NCBI GenBank assembly: GCA_029782215.1
Contig: JAKOVD010000176.1
Location: forward strand, 1 to 48,003
Direction: 5' to 3'
DNA: 48,003 bases
Source: Chloroflexota bacterium
GTDB lineage: Bacteria; Chloroflexota; Anaerolineae; J102
Both the position numbers and the translations under genes were made by a program. Under the pieces are notes generated by a model, which was not told the origin of the DNA, searched no databases, and worked only from the letters and a program-made list of their open reading frames with translations. Shown here one piece after another: positions 46,729-48,003 of this stretch. Numbering within the stretch: position 1 is the stretch's first letter; the number at the start of each line of letters is the position of its first letter.

Positions 46729-47408
46729 ACACGCCTCCATCGGTAGCTGAACAGGCCCGTGGGAAGCAGCGCAATCTCTTTCGAGATGGCCAGGTCCGTG
46801 ACGTCGAACTTGAGCGAGCCATCTTCCCGGTTCGTGATGACGTCGCCGCCCTTGGTGGCGGAGCGGTACAGCCGTGCAACCGCCATGATGGCGATGCCCT
46901 TGAGTGCCGGGGGGATGGGCCACACCTGGCCGAACACGCCGGTGACCCTGGCCGCCCCGTGGCCACACAGCGCGTGCGTGCCGCACAGCCGCATCCCGGT
47001 CCAGGGTGGCAGATCCATGTCGCCGCTCACCACCAGGTCGCACAGGTCGATCTCGGTATAGGTGCGGTCGCAGTTTTCATGGCAGTTGCAACCGCTCGCG
47101 ATCTCGACGGAGTCCACCCGTAGCATCGGGTCAATGCGGATGGCGCCGCAATGATCGACAGGGAAGCAGCGCGTGCCCCGGCAGGGCGCGATAGTCGGCA
47201 CTCCATACACGTCCGCGATCTTGCCCGACACAGCCTCGATGAGGCCCTGCACGAAGTCGGCATGCCCCGCAGAGATGGAGCACCCGCTGGGGTGGATCAC
47301 CAACTCTTCGGGCGTGATGAGCGCGCCACCATTCGGGCAAGCGAGGATCTCCTCGTCGCCGATGGGGTCGCTTGCATCAAAGCCGCATGTGGTCTTCGGA
47401 CAGGTCAC
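46725..47408 (-). CDS. Head-tail connector protein, Cys-rich, 227 aa
   Basis: GTG 47408 with AAGGACG upstream. Between capsid and gp10-like genes, where gp6-like connectors lie. Helices FVQGLIEAVSGKIADVYGV and PPALKGIAIMAVARLYRSA fit the all-helical connector fold. It is longer than usual and has 13 Cys (CPKTTC, CNCHENC, CGTHALCGHG), which may bind metal or form cross-links. The middle insertion (VDSVEIASGCNCHENCDRTY) is not standard for gp6. Confidence 0.65.
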   Translation of the reverse strand: MTCPKTTCGFDASDPIGDEEILACPNGGALITPEELVIHPSGCSISAGHADFVQGLIEAVSGKIADVYGVPTIAPCRGTRCFPVDHCGAIRIDPMLRVDSVEIASGCNCHENCDRTYTEIDLCDLVVSGDMDLPPWTGMRLCGTHALCGHGAARVTGVFGQVWPIPPALKGIAIMAVARLYRSATKGGDVITNREDGSLKFDVTDLAISKEIALLPTGLFSYRWRRV

Positions 47409-47435
47409 AGAGCGCGTCCTTGACTTGGCAGAATA

Positions 47436-47466
47436 GCGGGGGACGGGCAGCGCACCCGTCCCCCGC
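47436..47466 (-). terminator. 12-bp hairpin after the capsid gene
   Basis: Arms GCGGGGGACGGG (47436-47447) and 47455-47466 around a 7-base loop, 26 bases after the capsid stop. No long T-run. A leaky terminator that favours capsid mRNA is likely. Confidence 0.6.
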
Positions 47467-47492
47467 CGGGGTGCTATCTTGCGCGACGAGGA

Positions 47493-48003
47493 TCAGTCGC
47501 CGAAGCCGATGCCGTAGATGCTGGCCACGCCCTCGATGTCCGCAACGTCGCCGCTGGACGTGTGGCGGGCCAGGCCGCCGCGCCAGCTCAGGTTCACCGT
47601 GATGATCTCGCAGTCCTCGTCGACCGAGGTGGAGACCGTCAGGTCGCGCGCCACGCCCAAGCGGAACGCCTGGCGGTTCACCAGGTGCAGCTGGCCGTAG
47701 ACGTTGTTCGCCGGGGTGGCGGCATCCACCTTGCCGCTGAGAGCGGTCAGGGGCAGCTCGCTCGACGGGATGATCGGGATGCCCCAGATCGTCTTCAGCT
47801 GGCCCGTGAACAGGGTGGCGTTGTCGCCGGCCATCTCGACGGTCTTGACCTCGTCGAGCATGACCATCGAGTTGTAGGTCGACCAGTCACACACGATGAA
47901 CAGGTCGCTCTGGTTGCCGCAGAATCCCCAATGACGCCGCAGCGCGGTGTCCTCCATGTACTGCTGGATCTTGCGGATGTCGTTGGTCTCCAGCATCTCG
48001 CCG
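47493..48003 (-). CDS. Major capsid protein, HK97 fold (C-terminal part, cut by right edge)
   Basis: The last 169 codons lie in the window. IRKIQQYMEDTALRRHWGFC and LFIVCDWSTYNSMVMLDEVK correspond to the P-domain spine region. FTGQLKTIWGIPIIPSSELP is the conserved 'G.piv.s..lp' segment of HK97-type capsids. NVYGQLHLVNRQAFRLGVAR and VNLSWRGGLARHT complete the P domain. The start lies beyond base 48003. Protease and portal genes should lie further upstream. Confidence 0.82.
   Translation of the reverse strand, partial: GEMLETNDIRKIQQYMEDTALRRHWGFCGNQSDLFIVCDWSTYNSMVMLDEVKTVEMAGDNATLFTGQLKTIWGIPIIPSSELPLTALSGKVDAATPANNVYGQLHLVNRQAFRLGVARDLTVSTSVDEDCEIITVNLSWRGGLARHTSSGDVADIEGVASIYGIGFGD

Noticed and set aside
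1..48003. CRISPR arrays, insertion sequences, restriction-modification or toxin-antitoxin pairs
   Set aside because: No regularly spaced direct repeats, no transposase motif and no methyltransferase motif were seen; small paired genes have no recognisable toxin family.

Overview
The window looks like most of the genome of one temperate tailed phage (long-tailed, siphovirus-like), roughly 60% or more GC, with genes packed in ATGA/GTGA overlaps and almost all on the minus strand. The left edge cuts a putative small terminase subunit and the right edge cuts an HK97-type major capsid protein. A circular map would therefore lack only the large terminase, portal and protease (inference). Two secreted or anchored proteins carry long Thr-Pro-rich tails of the kind common in Chloroflexota. 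That is the best, though indirect, clue to the host.

Layout, read as minus-strand operons unless stated. 48.0-43.7 kb holds the capsid C-terminus, head-tail connector and neck proteins, a zinc-ribbon protein, a glycosyltransferase and the major tail protein. 43.6-42.6 kb holds the tail-assembly chaperone with a -1 slippery A8 site. 42.6-35.0 kb is a 2532-residue tape measure with two families of internal repeats. 35.0-29.9 kb holds distal tail and tail-tip proteins. 29.8-22.0 kb holds a metallophosphoesterase, a two-domain endolysin (glycosidase plus amidase), a beta-helix tail spike, a fibre, a holin candidate and several membrane micro-proteins, ending in a strong terminator at 21.97 kb.

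21.8-20.2 kb is the lysogeny segment: a tyrosine recombinase whose reading frame is broken near its active-site domain, and a small HTH-like protein. 20.1-18.5 kb is a plus-strand operon with a DUF3560 protein and a 5'-truncated RtcB ligase. 18.4-16.9 kb is an SF1 (UvrD-like) helicase. 16.8-15.8 kb is a divergent switch between a secreted Thr-Pro protein (plus) and a small winged-helix repressor candidate (minus). 14.4-9.3 kb is the replication module: an SSB-like protein with a DDDGPF tail, two winged-helix replication proteins with an origin-like repeat region inside the larger, a DnaB-like helicase, and a zinc-finger/TOPRIM primase. 9.3-5.0 kb holds a MazG-like pyrophosphohydrolase, a lytic transglycosylase, a lipoprotein and a VRR-NUC nuclease. 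5.0-4.4 kb holds a tRNA-Met and two overlong tRNA-like genes. 4.2-0 kb holds a probable Acb2/Tad1-type cyclic-nucleotide sponge, many small proteins, a ParB-like protein and the small terminase candidate.

Two non-coding signals tie the map together. Six promoters in different modules share the same 15-bp box, consensus GACGYCACGATAMC, directly after the -10 hexamer. This suggests one regulator controls replication, recombination, tRNA and lysis/tail operons. Separately, the 12-bp palindrome TTCCACGTGGAA occurs three times exactly and once imperfectly, mostly at promoters or start codons.
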